Shown: piece by piece, positions 20,456 through 31,939 of the stretch
Numbering within the stretch: position 1 is the first letter of the stretch
Layout of the letters: each line of letters opens with the position of its first letter
Assembly: GCA_947044365.1 (NCBI GenBank)
Contig: OX345636.1
Coordinates: 1,135,501-1,199,500 of the forward strand
Source of the DNA: Petrosia ficiformis
Taxonomy: Eukaryota; Porifera; Demospongiae; Haplosclerida; Petrosiidae
Reading direction: 5' to 3'
DNA: 64,000 nucleotides
Notes under the pieces: model-generated
What the model was told of the DNA's origin: nothing
Seen by the model: only the letters and a program-made list of their open reading frames with translations
Database searches by the model: none
Position numbers and translations under genes: made by a program

Positions 20456-23400
20456 CTCTAATACTGAATACAGCACTACTGAGAGTACTATGAGTAATAT
20501 TGAATACAGCCCTACTCATAGTACGACTAGTAATCCTGAAGACAGGCCTACTGATAGTACCACGAGTAATACTGAATACAGCACTACTGATAGTACTACT
20601 AGTAATACTGAATACAGCACTACTGATAGTACTACTAGTAATAGTGAATACAGCACTAATGACAGTACCACGAGAACTATTGAATACAGCACTACTAGTA
20701 ATACTGAATAGAGCACTGCTGATAGTACTACTAGTAACACTGAATACAGCACTACTGAGAGTACTATGAGTAATATTGAATACAGCACTAATGATAGAAA
20801 TAAGAGAACTATTAAATACAGCACTACTGATAGCACTACTAGTAATACTGAATACAGCACTACTGTGAGTACTACTAGTAATACTGAATATAGCACTACT
20901 GACAGTACGACTAGTAATAATGCATACAGCACTACTCATGGTACTACTAGTAATACTGAATACAGCACTACTGATAGCACTACTAGCAATAATGAATACA
21001 GCACTATTGAAAGTACTATGAGTAATATTGAATACAGAACTAATGATAGTACCACGAGTAATACTGAATACAGCACTACAGATAGTACTACTAGTAATAC
21101 TGAATACAGCACTAACGATAGTACTACTAGTAGTACTGAATACAGCACTACTGATAGTACTACTAGTAATACTGAATACAGCACCACTGAGAGTATTATA
21201 AGTACTATGGAATACAGCACTATCGATAGTACCACGAAAACTATTGAATACAGCACTACTGATAGTACCACAAGTAATATTATAGACAGCCCTACTTTTA
21301 GTAATACTTGTAATACTGAATACAGCACTACTTATAGTACTGCTAGTAATACTGAAGACAACACTACTAATAGTATTACTAGTAATACTGAATACAGCAC
21401 TACTGATAGTGGTACTAGTAACACTGAAGGCAGCACTACTGATATATAGTATTACTAGTATTACTGAATACAGCACTACTAATAGTGGTACTAGTAATAC
21501 TGAAGACAACACTACTGATAGTACTGCTAGTAATACTGAATACAGCACAAATGATAGTACTATGACAACTATGGAAAAATGTACTACTGATAGTACTAGT
21601 AGTAATACTGTATTCAGCACTACTGATAGTAGTACTAGTACCACTGAATACAGCACTGATGATAGTGCTACTAGTAACACTAAAGATAACACTACTGATA
21701 GTACTACTAGTAATACTGTATTCAGCACTACTGATAGTAGTACTAGTACCACTGAATACAGCACTGATGATAGTACAATGAGATCTATTGAATGCAATAC
21801 TACTGACAGTACTACTAGTAATAATGAAGACAACACTACTGATAGTATTACTAGTAATACTGAATAAAGCACTAATTACAGTACTGCTAGTACTACTGAA
21901 TACAGCACTGATGATAGTACAATGAGATCTATTGAATGCAAAACTACTGACAGTACTTCTAGTAATAATGAAGACAACACTACTGATAGTATTACTAGTA
22001 ATACTGAATAAAGCACTAATTATAGTACTACTAGTAATACTGAAGACAACACTACTGATAGCATTACTAGCAATACTGAATAGAGCACTAATGATAGTAC
22101 TACTAGTAATAATGAAGACAACATTACTGATAGTATTACTAGTAATACAGAATACAGCACTACTGATAGTACTACTAGTAATATTGAATACAGCACTATT
22201 GAGAGTGCTATGAGTATTATTGAAAACAGCACTACAGATAGTATTACTAGTAATACAGAATACAGCACTACTGATAGTACTACTAGTAATATTGAATACA
22301 GCACTACTGATGGTACTACTAGTAATACCGAATATAGCACTACTGATAGTACGACTAGTAATATTGAATACAGCACTATTGAGAGTGCTATGAGTATTAT
22401 TGAAAACAGCACTACAGATAGTACTACTAGTAATACAGAATACAGCACTACTGACAGTACTACTAGTAATACTGAATACAGCACCACTGAGAGTATTATA
22501 AGTACTATGGAATACAGCACTATCGATAGTAGTACTAGTAATATTGAATACAGCAGTATTGAGAGTGCTATGAGTATTATTGAAAACAGCACTACAGATA
22601 GTACTACTAGTAATACTGAATACAGCACTAACGATAGTACTACTAGTAGTACTGAATACAGCACTACTGATAGTACTACTAGTAATACTGAATACAGCAC
22701 CACTGAGAGTATTATAAGTACTTTGGAATACAGCACTATCGATAGTACCACGAAAACTATTGAATACAGCACTACTGATAGTACCACAAGTAATATTATA
22801 GACAGCCCTACTTTTAGTAATACTTGTAATACTGAATACAGCACTACTTATAGTACTGCTAGTAATACTGAAGACAACACTACTAATAGTATTACTAGTA
22901 ATACTGAATACAGCACTACTGATAGTGGTACTAGTAACACTGAAGGCAACACTACTGATATATAGTATTACTAGTATTACTGAATACAGCACTACTAATA
23001 GTGGTACTAGTAATACTGAAGACAACACTACTGATAGTACTGCTAGTAATACTGAATACAGCACAAATGATAGTACTATGACAACTATGGAAAAATGTAC
23101 TACTGATAGTACTAGTAGTAATACTGTATTCAGCACTACTGATAGTAGTACTAGTACCACTGAATACAGCACTGATGATAGTGCTACTAGTAACACTAAA
23201 GATAACACTACTGATAGTACTACTAGTAATACTGTATTCAGCACTACTGATAGTAGTACTAGTACCACTGAATACAGCACTGATGATAGTACAATGAGAT
23301 CTATTGAATGCAATACTACTGACAGTACTACTAGTAATAATGAAGACAACACTACTGATAGTATTACTAGTAATACTGAATAAAGCACTAATTACAGTAC

Positions 23401-24976
23401 TGCTAGTACTACTGAATACAGCACTGATGATAGTACAATGAGATCTATTGAATGCAATACTACTGACAGTACTTCTAGTAATAATGAAGACAACACTACT
23501 GATAGTATTACTAGTAATACTGAATAAAGCACTAATTATAGTACTACTAGTAATACTGAAGACAACACTACTGATAGCATTACTAGCAATACTGAATAGA
23601 GCACTAATGATAGTACTACTAGTAATAATGAAGACAACATTACTGATAGTATTACTAGTAATACAGAATACAGCACTACTGATAGTACTACTAGTAATAT
23701 TGAATACAGCACTATTGAGAGTGCTATGAGTATTATTGAAAACAGCACTACAGATAGTATTACTAGTAATACAGAATACAGCACTACTGATAGTACTACT
23801 AGTAATATTGAATACAGCACTACTGATGGTACTACTAGTAATACCGAATATAGCACTACTGATAGTACGACTAGTAATACTGAATACAGCACTACTGATA
23901 GTACTACAAGTAATACTGAATACAGCACTACTGATAGTACTACTAGTAATACTGAATATAGCACTACTGATAGTACGACTAGTAATACTGAATACAGCAC
24001 TACTGATAGTACTACTAGTAATACTGAATATAGCTCTAATGATAGTACTACTAGTCATACTGAATACAGCACTACTGATAGTACTACTAGTAATACTGAA
24101 TACAGCACTATGATAGTACTACTAGTAATACTGAATACAGGACTACTGATAGCACTACTAGTAATACTGAATACAGGACTACTGATAGTACTACTAGTAA
24201 TACTGAATACAGCACTACAGATAGTACTACTAGTAATACTGAATACAGCACTACTGATATTACTACTGAATACAGCACTACTGATAGCACTACTAGTAAT
24301 ACTGAATACAGCACTACTGATAGTACTACTATTAATACTGAATACAGCACTACTGATAGTACTGCTAGTAGTATTGAATACAGCACTACAGATAGTGCTA
24401 CTAGTAATATTGAATACAGCACTACTGATATTACTACTGAATACAGCACTACTTATAGCACTACTAGTAATACTGAATACAGCACTGCTGATAGAACCAC
24501 TATTAATACTGAATACAGCACTACTGATAGTACTGCTAGTAGTATTGAATACAGCACTACAGATAGTACTACTAGTAATACTGAATACAGCACTACTGAT
24601 ATTACTACTAGTAATGCTGTATACAGCACTACTGATATTACTACTGGTAATACAGCCCTACTGATATTACTAATAGTAATACTGAATACAGCCCTACTGA
24701 TAGTACTACTAGTAAAACTGAATACAGCACTACTGATAGTACTACTATTAATACTGAATACAGCACTACTGATAGTACTGCTAGTAGTATTGAATACAGC
24801 ACTACAGATAGTACTACTAGTAATACTGAATACAGCACTACTGATATTACTACTAGTAATGCTGTATACAGCACTACTGATAGTACTACTAGTAATAGAG
24901 GATACAGCCCTACTAATAGTACTACTAGTAATACTGAATACAGCACTACAGATAGTACTACTAGTAATACTGAATA
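20456..24976 (+). repeat. 36-bp minisatellite A, Ser/Thr-coding periodicity
   Basis: About 4.5 kb of a diverged 36-bp unit, ACTGATAGTACTACTAGT followed by AATACTGAATACAGCACT. In one plus frame it reads TDSTTSNTEYST, a mucin-like Ser/Thr repeat. A second plus frame (LIVLLVILNTAL) and two minus frames (SAVFSITSSTIS and LYSVLLVVLSVV) are also open, because the unit is a multiple of three and stop codons fall only in the remaining frame of each strand. The long frames here, up to 650 codons, therefore do not show a gene. Frame-shifting deletions and stops break the Ser/Thr frame several times. There is no convincing signal peptide, promoter or exon border. Inner blocks form higher-order repeats (separate entry). 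Confidence 0.9.
21080..23870 (+). repeat. 1516-bp higher-order duplication within minisatellite A
   Basis: Blocks of about 1.27 kb at roughly 21080-22355 and 22596-23870 repeat each other at a constant offset of 1516 bp, including rare variants such as the GATATATAGTATTAC junction (21442 and 22958) and the AAAAATGTACTACTG block. They differ by a few substitutions (for example GGCAGC against GGCAAC). A shorter 180-bp step (five units) is also visible at 22199, 22379 and 22559. Confidence 0.8.
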
Positions 24977-25004
24977 GTCTAATTGGTGATGTATGACTTG
25001 GTCA

Positions 25005-25968
25005 TTTTAAAGTGATCACAGTGAGCATTTATATGTGTTTCTAGGCATGAATAATATGTTGTATTATATTTGTAACATGAAGCGAACTACATCCTTCATG
25101 GACTGGTGTGATATTACGTGCATCGGCCATGATACTGTACATGATAGCATGGTGGGTTATGATAACATGGTGGTCCATTCAGAGAAAATGAGGTTTAGGG
25201 TATTAAGACTATACTACGATTACTGCCATTATTAATATGTGTTACTGGATATGCTATAGCATATACTATAAGCTTCACTTCTCCTAAGTCAGTGGCTGAA
25301 GAGCAAAAAAAGAAAAAATTTATTTGTGCTTTGTGAAGAATTATTCTGTCTTATTAAGTGTGTTCAGCATTTGTACTCTTTTTCATCAATTCGTTGTTTA
25401 TTCCTGTTTTCCAAGGTACATTCCCAGTATACATAAAAGAAATTCTTTAGGATTGAGTTTTGCTTCAATTAGTACTCTTACTTACTTAATATTAGTTTTG
25501 ATTAGTTATGAAAATAAGAAGTCTTTAGAAGACTGCTTGTTGAAATCTGATGTTGCAATCATTTCAATTAACTATCGATAGGTATTGATTCCTGAATTAA
25601 CATGAAATTTATGCACTATTTCATTTCTGTTAATTAATTCATTAGAATTTTTCAATCTCAGTCTCCCACAAACATGAGTAGTTTTATTCTGGGGATCTGG
25701 TATGCTATATACTTTTGGTATTAGAGAAATAAAGGATATAAACTTGTATCCATATGCATGCCCATTCATATGGATGCATTTTCTACAACTTTCTTGCAAA
25801 GAATATGTCGATTCTAGTTATATTGGTTGCGCTAGTGTCTTGCAAAACATTATATGTTACATGTGAGAGAAAATATTGTTCCTGTGTATCAGATAGCAGA
25901 AGAAGATTATGAAAGGTATATGGAACAATCACAAAATACTTCATGAGAAGAAATTGCTAACTATATAA
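25005..25968 (+). pseudogene. SLC15/POT-like transporter pseudogene
   Basis: A diverged copy of the gene at 27205-28812. 25005-25165 matches the gene near 27481-27640 (shared TTTATATGTGTTTCT and GAACTACATCCTTCAT blocks). It then jumps to sequence matching about 28020 onward, an internal loss of some 380 bp, and continues to the stop region (GAAAGGTATATGGAACAATC, ACTTCATGAGAAGAAATT). Many frame shifts and stops are present. The first 90 codons are absent. The left edge abuts the end of the minisatellite, within about 30 bp. Confidence 0.85.
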
Positions 25969-26023
25969 ATCAACATTAACTAAAAAACATAATTAATATA
26001 AACATATTAAATACATATAATAT

Positions 26024-26024
26024 T

Positions 26025-26068
<44 letters not shown>

Positions 26069-26250
26069 TGCTAAAATGAAATAGTTGCATAAATTATAGA
26101 ACCTTACTATTGTGTCCAAGGATGTGATATAGCCCAAACATGCAAGAGCTATATCATATGAGAGGACAATAAAGTTAGGTCCTATATTTTGTTTAGTATA
26201 GGACCCATTAGAATACTGTATATAATGTATAGTATAATGGTGACATGATA
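26024..26250. mobile_element. Hairpin MITE, copy 2
   Basis: An (AT)n tract at about 26030-26065, then a palindrome at about 26099-26183 with arms containing GATGTGATATAG and CTATATCATAT and outer AGGACA/TGTCC and GGTCC words, then the TATAGTATAATGGTGAC tail. It has the same plan as 8395-8640. It lies just downstream of the SLC15 pseudogene. Confidence 0.6.
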
Positions 26251-26257
26251 CACTCAA

Positions 26258-27204
26258 ACAATTATTATTGCAATTACTGCAGTTTTACAACGTATGTATT
26301 CGCTTTATATGAAGTTTATGTATATTTGCTTTCATTCTTCTTATCTGTTGTCAGTTGTGGTTAAAAAATGTCTATATCTCCATATATAGACCTGTTTTGG
26401 GGTCTATATACAGTATGTACCACCTAAACAAAAATGGGAGTCTCTATTGGATGATGTCACCACCATACTATAAATAGAGTGACTACAGTTAATGTAATTA
26501 TTCATTATATAGAAAACTATATTACACTTGTGTATAATTTTTATAATAATTATTATGTTTGTGATAGCATCTCAAATATTTATACTTGCAATTGAAAACT
26601 TTTATATACTCTAAGTGTAAACATGTTTATGATACAATGATTGAAAGCAAGGGAGAAATTCATGTTAAAACAAATGCTATTGTATATATATAAGTATATT
26701 ATTTAAGTGTCCTTTCTCCAGGCCACTCTGATTAATGGAAATGGGAAGAGATACTTGACAACACCATTATAAATGTTAATTACTTGACTAATGTTCTTTG
26801 TGCACTTTGCAAGCCTGTCTTAGTCTTATCACTAACATTCAGTTTCAATCTCTGATACATTTATATTTACAAAAGGTATATTTATTAGTTGTGGAAATGA
26901 ATACTTCCATTATTAATATCAACGCAGCTATAGACTTGCTATCAGGGGATGAATTGTATGCAATGTAAAATAAAGATATAATGTATTTACTATAGCAAGG
27001 AAGTTGTAAACATGTATTGGCTTAATGTTTGCTATATATCAATAGTTATGGATAATTTTATTATACTTTTATTCCCTTGTTGTATATTGTAATGTGCAAA
27101 TCAAAAACTATAACATTTACTAGAAATGAACAATTCAATACTCCATATATACTGGTAGTATATCCACATGATCCAATATCCCAGGACCTGAATTATCACT
27201 GTCC
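26258..27204. other. Upstream region of the transporter gene
   Basis: AT-rich, with no supported gene or recognised element. It presumably contains the promoter of the SLC15-like gene, but no defined motif stands out. Confidence 0.35.
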
Positions 27205-28812
27205 ATGACTGAACAGGATCCATTACTTCGTAATCCAAACAAACGAGTTTCCAGATTTTCTTATAATTTCCAGCAAATTAAATCTAAAGGAGCTATTCTT
27301 GTATTAGTATGGGAGGCTCTAGCTTCCTTTAGCTTGACTTTGTTGTATCACTCAGCAAAATCATTCCTCCCTACTACTGCTGAAAATGGTGTCGTTTTAA
27401 TGGTATTTGAAAATCTTTTTGTTTTTTCATATATTCTTTATCCTTTGGGTGGTCTAATAGCAGATGTATTGATTGGTCGTTATAAAGTCATCATAGTGAG
27501 TGTTTATATGTGTTTCTTGGCATGGATAATTGCTTGCATTGGATATCTAGTGTGGAGTGAACTACATCCTTCATCGACAGGTGTGATATTATGTGTATCA
27601 GCCATAGTGTACATGATAGGTATGTCTGGATTCAGGTCAGTTATAATACCATTCAATATTGACCAGCTTATGGGATCATCAAGTGAAGAGCTTAGTGCAA
27701 CAATATACTGGCATTTATTTGGAATGTATTGTGGAAGGTTCATCATGGTAATGTGGGAATGTTCACTAAGCCCTCAGATAACAATAGGTACACATCTTCC
27801 TGTGGTTGGCTTCATAATTGCAACAATAATAGTAAGTAATTATTTTTTGAAGAGTTGGTTAAACACAACTCCTCAGATTTATACTAACCCTATCAAATTG
27901 ATTTTCAACGTACTAAACTATGCCAGGAAAAACAATTACCCTAGAAATCGTAGTGCACTTACATATTGGGAGAATAATTACCCTTCCCGACTAGACTTGG
28001 GTAAGGAGAAATATGGAGGTCCATTCAGAGAGGAAGAGGTAGAGGGTGTTAAGACTGTACAACGATTATTACCTATGCTAATATGTGTTACTGGATATGC
28101 TGTAGCCTGGGATAGTATAAACTTCCCTTCTTGTCTGTCTGGTGCTCAAGAGGAAAAAGAGTCTAAATTCTATTTGTGCTTCGTGAAGAGTCAATGCATC
28201 AACTACAATGTATTCAATATTTGTATTCTTCTTCATCAATTTGTCATTTATCCCTGTTTCTCAAAGTATATTCCCAGTATGCTTAAAAGAATTTCATTAG
28301 GATTGAGTTTTGTGATTATTAGTACTCTTTCCTATTTAATATTAGTATTGATTGGTAATGAAAATAAGAAGTCTCCAAGCGACTGCTTATTAACTTCTGA
28401 GGCATGTGATGAAGCACTCATTCCAATTAACTATCAATGGGTTTTGATTCCTCAATTAATATGTGGTTTAGGCTTCTTCTTCATTCATGTTAATTCTTTG
28501 GAATTTGTAATTGCTCAGTCTCCCACTAACATGAGAGGTTTTATAGTTGGGATCTGGTATGCTATATTTGGTGTTGGAGAAATAATCAACATAAACTTCT
28601 ACCGGCCTTTCTTATGTATCCATGATGTTACTTTTGGATGCATTTTCTATTACTTTCTTTCTAAGAGTGTGTTGATTCTACTTATTTTGGTTGCATTTCT
28701 GTGTCTTGCAAAATATTATAAGTTGCGTGTGAGAGAATATATTGTTCCTGTGTATCAGATAGCAGAAGAATATTATGAAAGGTATATGGAACAATCAGAA
28801 AATACTTCATGA
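27205..28812 (+). CDS. SLC15/POT-family membrane transporter
   Basis: An intact single-exon gene of 535 residues. It belongs to the proton-dependent oligopeptide transporter (PTR2/SLC15) fold, which moves small peptides or related solutes across membranes. Visible: a short cytosolic N-terminus with an acidic di-leucine-like EQDPLL (3-8); about a dozen hydrophobic helices; the family loop GGLIADVLIGRYKVI (82-96); the cytosolic linker with GKEKYGGPFREEEVEGVK before the second helix bundle; and a charged C-terminus EEYYERYMEQSENTS. The usual ExxER proton-coupling motif of helix 1 is replaced by EALAS (Glu 37 kept, the Glu-Arg pair absent), so coupling may differ from classical members. The N-terminal di-leucine would fit lysosomal sorting as in SLC15A3/A4, which is inference. 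A pseudogene copy lies 2 kb upstream, so this is a tandem duplicate pair. Substrate unknown. Confidence 0.85.
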   Translation: MTEQDPLLRNPNKRVSRFSYNFQQIKSKGAILVLVWEALASFSLTLLYHSAKSFLPTTAENGVVLMVFENLFVFSYILYPLGGLIADVLIGRYKVIIVSVYMCFLAWIIACIGYLVWSELHPSSTGVILCVSAIVYMIGMSGFRSVIIPFNIDQLMGSSSEELSATIYWHLFGMYCGRFIMVMWECSLSPQITIGTHLPVVGFIIATIIVSNYFLKSWLNTTPQIYTNPIKLIFNVLNYARKNNYPRNRSALTYWENNYPSRLDLGKEKYGGPFREEEVEGVKTVQRLLPMLICVTGYAVAWDSINFPSCLSGAQEEKESKFYLCFVKSQCINYNVFNICILLHQFVIYPCFSKYIPSMLKRISLGLSFVIISTLSYLILVLIGNENKKSPSDCLLTSEACDEALIPINYQWVLIPQLICGLGFFFIHVNSLEFVIAQSPTNMRGFIVGIWYAIFGVGEIININFYRPFLCIHDVTFGCIFYYFLSKSVLILLILVAFLCLAKYYKLRVREYIVPVYQIAEEYYERYMEQSENTS

Positions 28813-28865
28813 GAAGAAATTACTAACTATATAAATGACCACAGAACATTACCCAAAGTAAAATA

Positions 28866-28911
28866 TTATATATATATAATTATATATACATGTATATAAA
28901 TATATATATAT

Positions 28912-28987
<76 letters not shown>

Positions 28988-29031
28988 TATATGTATATAT
29001 TATATATATATATATTATATATATATATAAC
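28866..29031. repeat. AT dinucleotide microsatellite
   Basis: A nearly pure TA tract interrupted by a few AAT steps, just 3' of the transporter gene. It may fold back on itself. Confidence 0.85.
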
Positions 29032-29876
29032 TTTAATATACTTGGGTATAATATTATTATTGCTTGTACCATCCCAAATACTTATACTTGCAACTGTTAT
29101 ATACTTTTTGTGTAAATGTTTATAAATGATTGAATACATGAGAGAAAATCTTGTATTGTGTGACAGGTGTTATATACGTGATATACACCCAACCACAGGT
29201 GGACATGAAACCACAGGGCTGATTAAGACCTATAATGATATTTATAATAGATTGCATCAGTCTGAGCATGTGCAGTCAAGTTGTAAATTGAAAAGAATAG
29301 AGTTATTTACAAATGGAAAAAGGAGCGTAGAGCCATAGAAGTCAGGTGACATTGATGTACATGTTAGGTATAGAATATATTATATGTAGCATGGCTTCTT
29401 GGTGTGTATCAACAATATCAGCCCTTCACTCCTCGATAGCAGCCCTCGGCTTTGCCTCAGGCTGCTATCTCTGGGATCAGGTCTGGTATTACATATATAT
29501 ACTATTGTATATATATATATATAATATATATATAATAATTATATACATGTTTCCATTGTCCAGGCTACCACTGCAAATCGGCATTGCATATACAGAGTTA
29601 TGCAGATATATGTATATCATTGATATATATGCAGAGAAAATCCAATTAATATTATGATATCAATGGTATGCTGAGTATACTGATTGAAAGATATGAGGCT
29701 TTTATTGATATGCAAAGTCTGCATACCACTCAAAGTTTCCAGATCTAGAACTATACCTATGTATATATTCACAACAGACAAATAAGAATTATATATATTA
29801 AAATACTAATAAATATAAGTATAATATGATAAAATAACTTACAATAAAAAAAACAAACAAAAAAAAAAACAATAGA
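29032..29876. other. Non-coding spacer with a small hairpin
   Basis: No supported gene. A 10-bp perfect inverted repeat, GATAGCAGCC (29435-29444) and GGCTGCTATC (29460-29469), encloses a GC-rich loop and stands out from the AT background. Further short AT tracts near 29505-29535. Confidence 0.35.
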
Positions 29877-31020
29877 TACATACATGTATATATATATATA
29901 CATGTATACAAAATAAATAAATAAATAAATAAATAAAATTTAATAATAATAATAATAAATTAAATTAACTCAAATTGGTTGGTAGGGGCGGAACCCATAA
30001 TTGAAACAGCATTTCCCCGTTGAACAGCTACCGAAATCTGCTGCAATAAATAGGTTCGAGATTTTGGTTCCAATGTGTGTACATGAATACGATGGCCCAA
30101 ATCATTAATAAAATCGATTGCCACTGGACTTATAACACCAGAAGTCTCTACAACAATTGGAATAAAATGATGAGATGTAGTTAAGCACTGATATAGGTCA
30201 CATTTCCTCTTTTCAGCTGCCACTGCAACAGCACCTGCTTCAGAAACAGCTAAAGCTTCGTAGGAAGATGCAAACGTGTCAGGACATGTAGCATCCCAAA
30301 CAAGAGAACGGCCTTCTTTCCAAGGAACAATGGTAATACCATCAGGTCGTTTACCATCTGAACGGCTGAGACCTAAAGGTTCTAGCCTAGAGGGTATCTG
30401 AGCTGAGGACAATGCTCTCTGGACAATACTATTGATGGCTGCGTGACGGAAGTGACGCCCCTCACTCTTTACACAACTAAGTCCATGTCTAGCAAATTCA
30501 TCTACCTCTGCACCACAATGACAGCATCGATGTGGTTGACATAATGGAACACCGAGACGAAGACCAACAGCAATTCTGACAGATTCATTGTCCATGCGTA
30601 GACCCAAGGAAGATACTGGGAAAGCATTAAGCCATGCACCTGACTCTTTGGTAGCTGCAGCCAATAATCTAATATCGGACTCAGAAACCTCACTGGGGGT
30701 GTTATTGTTATTGTTGTTGTTGCTATTGTTGTTCAACAAAAATAGAGAATCAACAACTGGAGCAATGCATTTGGGAGGCTGTCCTGAACCAGAGCAACGG
30801 TTGCCCACAGGACCATGTACTCTAACAGCTCCATCTCTTCTCAGGGGCATAGGACGTAAACAAACAGCACATATTTTTCGGTTGATGAATAATGGATCAC
30901 CAGAAGATTCAGAACAGATATCTTGCAAACAACTTGAACTAGGTACATCAGAACTACAGCAATTATTGTTTAACAAACCAGCTGGATCAGGGCTATTGTC
31001 AGACATGTTTAATTAAATAT
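29877..31020 (-). mobile_element. Short LINE-derived element with endonuclease but no RT
   Basis: On the minus strand the element reads start codon (31006), one intact ORF, stop, then a 3' tail of TTA repeats (29959-29937) and TTAT repeats (29936-29911), which looks like the simple-repeat tail of a non-LTR element. The 5' limit is not defined. It may be a non-autonomous internally deleted LINE or a domesticated copy. Confidence 0.6.
29960..31006 (-). CDS. RLE-type LINE protein lacking reverse transcriptase
   Basis: 348 residues, intact. An N-terminal zinc-binding block (Cys 46, Cys 49, His 64, Cys 71 in ICAVCL...VHGPVGNRCSGSG) is joined by an Asn-rich linker (92-102) directly to a C-terminal part found in R2/R4/Utopia-like non-LTR elements. 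This has the CCHC motif (Cys 161/Cys 164, His 174, Cys 178) followed by a restriction-like endonuclease region with KRPDG (219-223) and VWDAT (Asp 238), the PD-(D/E)xK-type core. The whole reverse transcriptase that normally lies between them is absent, with no frame damage at the join. Such an endonuclease nicks target DNA to prime insertion; here it could act in trans or have a host role. Named family membership is from motif memory; the join and intactness are seen. Confidence 0.75.
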   Translation of the reverse strand: MSDNSPDPAGLLNNNCCSSDVPSSSCLQDICSESSGDPLFINRKICAVCLRPMPLRRDGAVRVHGPVGNRCSGSGQPPKCIAPVVDSLFLLNNNSNNNNNNNTPSEVSESDIRLLAAATKESGAWLNAFPVSSLGLRMDNESVRIAVGLRLGVPLCQPHRCCHCGAEVDEFARHGLSCVKSEGRHFRHAAINSIVQRALSSAQIPSRLEPLGLSRSDGKRPDGITIVPWKEGRSLVWDATCPDTFASSYEALAVSEAGAVAVAAEKRKCDLYQCLTTSHHFIPIVVETSGVISPVAIDFINDLGHRIHVHTLEPKSRTYLLQQISVAVQRGNAVSIMGSAPTNQFELI

Positions 31021-31939
31021 ATCATGCATGATAAGTATAATACATGTAATAACAATAACTCTATTGTATCTTAATTAGTTAATAGCTCTGACTTCATTCT
31101 TGTTGAATTTCCTTAGTCTGCAGAAAAAAGGAAATTATTTTGTCAAGCTATCTGTTACAGTCAGTTAAACATAAACACAATGGATGTATTAAAAGTACCC
31201 AAAACGAGAAATGAACCGGTTAGTTGGACTGGATAATTACCGCATTTTTAACCCCTACAGTACGCGATACGTATTATTAACCCGTACTACACGGGAGGAT
31301 TTCGAAAATTAGCGAGGGTCTTCCACTGCTTGTAGTAAACGACAATGATACTCATGCAACCACCAATTTTGTAAATTACAATCTGTTAGTCATTTGAAAA
31401 TGTCTACGGTTGGCCACTGTGAGTTTATAATGTTGTTTGGTTGAGATAAGTTATCAGTTTGAAGATAATAATGCTGTAAATAATAACTAAGCACACCATC
31501 TGCAAAGAACAGAGTGGGGCAATAGACCCTCTTTCATATCCCTATGATTGCATTCATTAAACAATATTAAAAATATGTAAATAAATTTTAACTTGTAGAT
31601 CTACACATATGTACTCTGCAGAGGTTGTATATGCAGCTGTATTATAATTTCAATGATACTAACTTTTGTTAATCTAGTATGATATATTATTAAAGCAATC
31701 CATAGTTTTCCAACTTACGACATCACTTAAGTAATCATTTACCTTGGTTTACGTAATGCCTACATTTGTATTACAATATTTATCAGGAATAATAATTATT
31801 TGATATATGGTAATTGTTGTACAAGATTTGTTTTCCATCCAATAAGACTAATCAGATTTGTCGTAATTGGGTTTATTGGAAGTGTTTCAAGTAGTTTAAA
31901 TCAATACACTCTCTGAGTTTCATTACCCAAATCTCTAAT
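31021..31939. other. Spacer left of the large repeat array
   Basis: No gene. A block at about 31210-31240 (GAAATGAACCGGTTAG, then GGACTGGATA) recurs inverted at about 38821-38850. Otherwise AT-rich sequence. Confidence 0.3.

Noticed and set aside
20271..24058. Long minus-strand frames of 368-650 codons rich in SSAVFSITSSTIS and in LLVVLSVV
   Set aside because: They are reading-frame shadows of the 36-bp minisatellite, which lacks stops in two frames per strand. No gene signals are present.
30588..31016. 142-codon plus-strand ORF
   Set aside because: Antisense shadow of the LINE-derived ORF; its Leu run is the complement of the Asn-rich linker.
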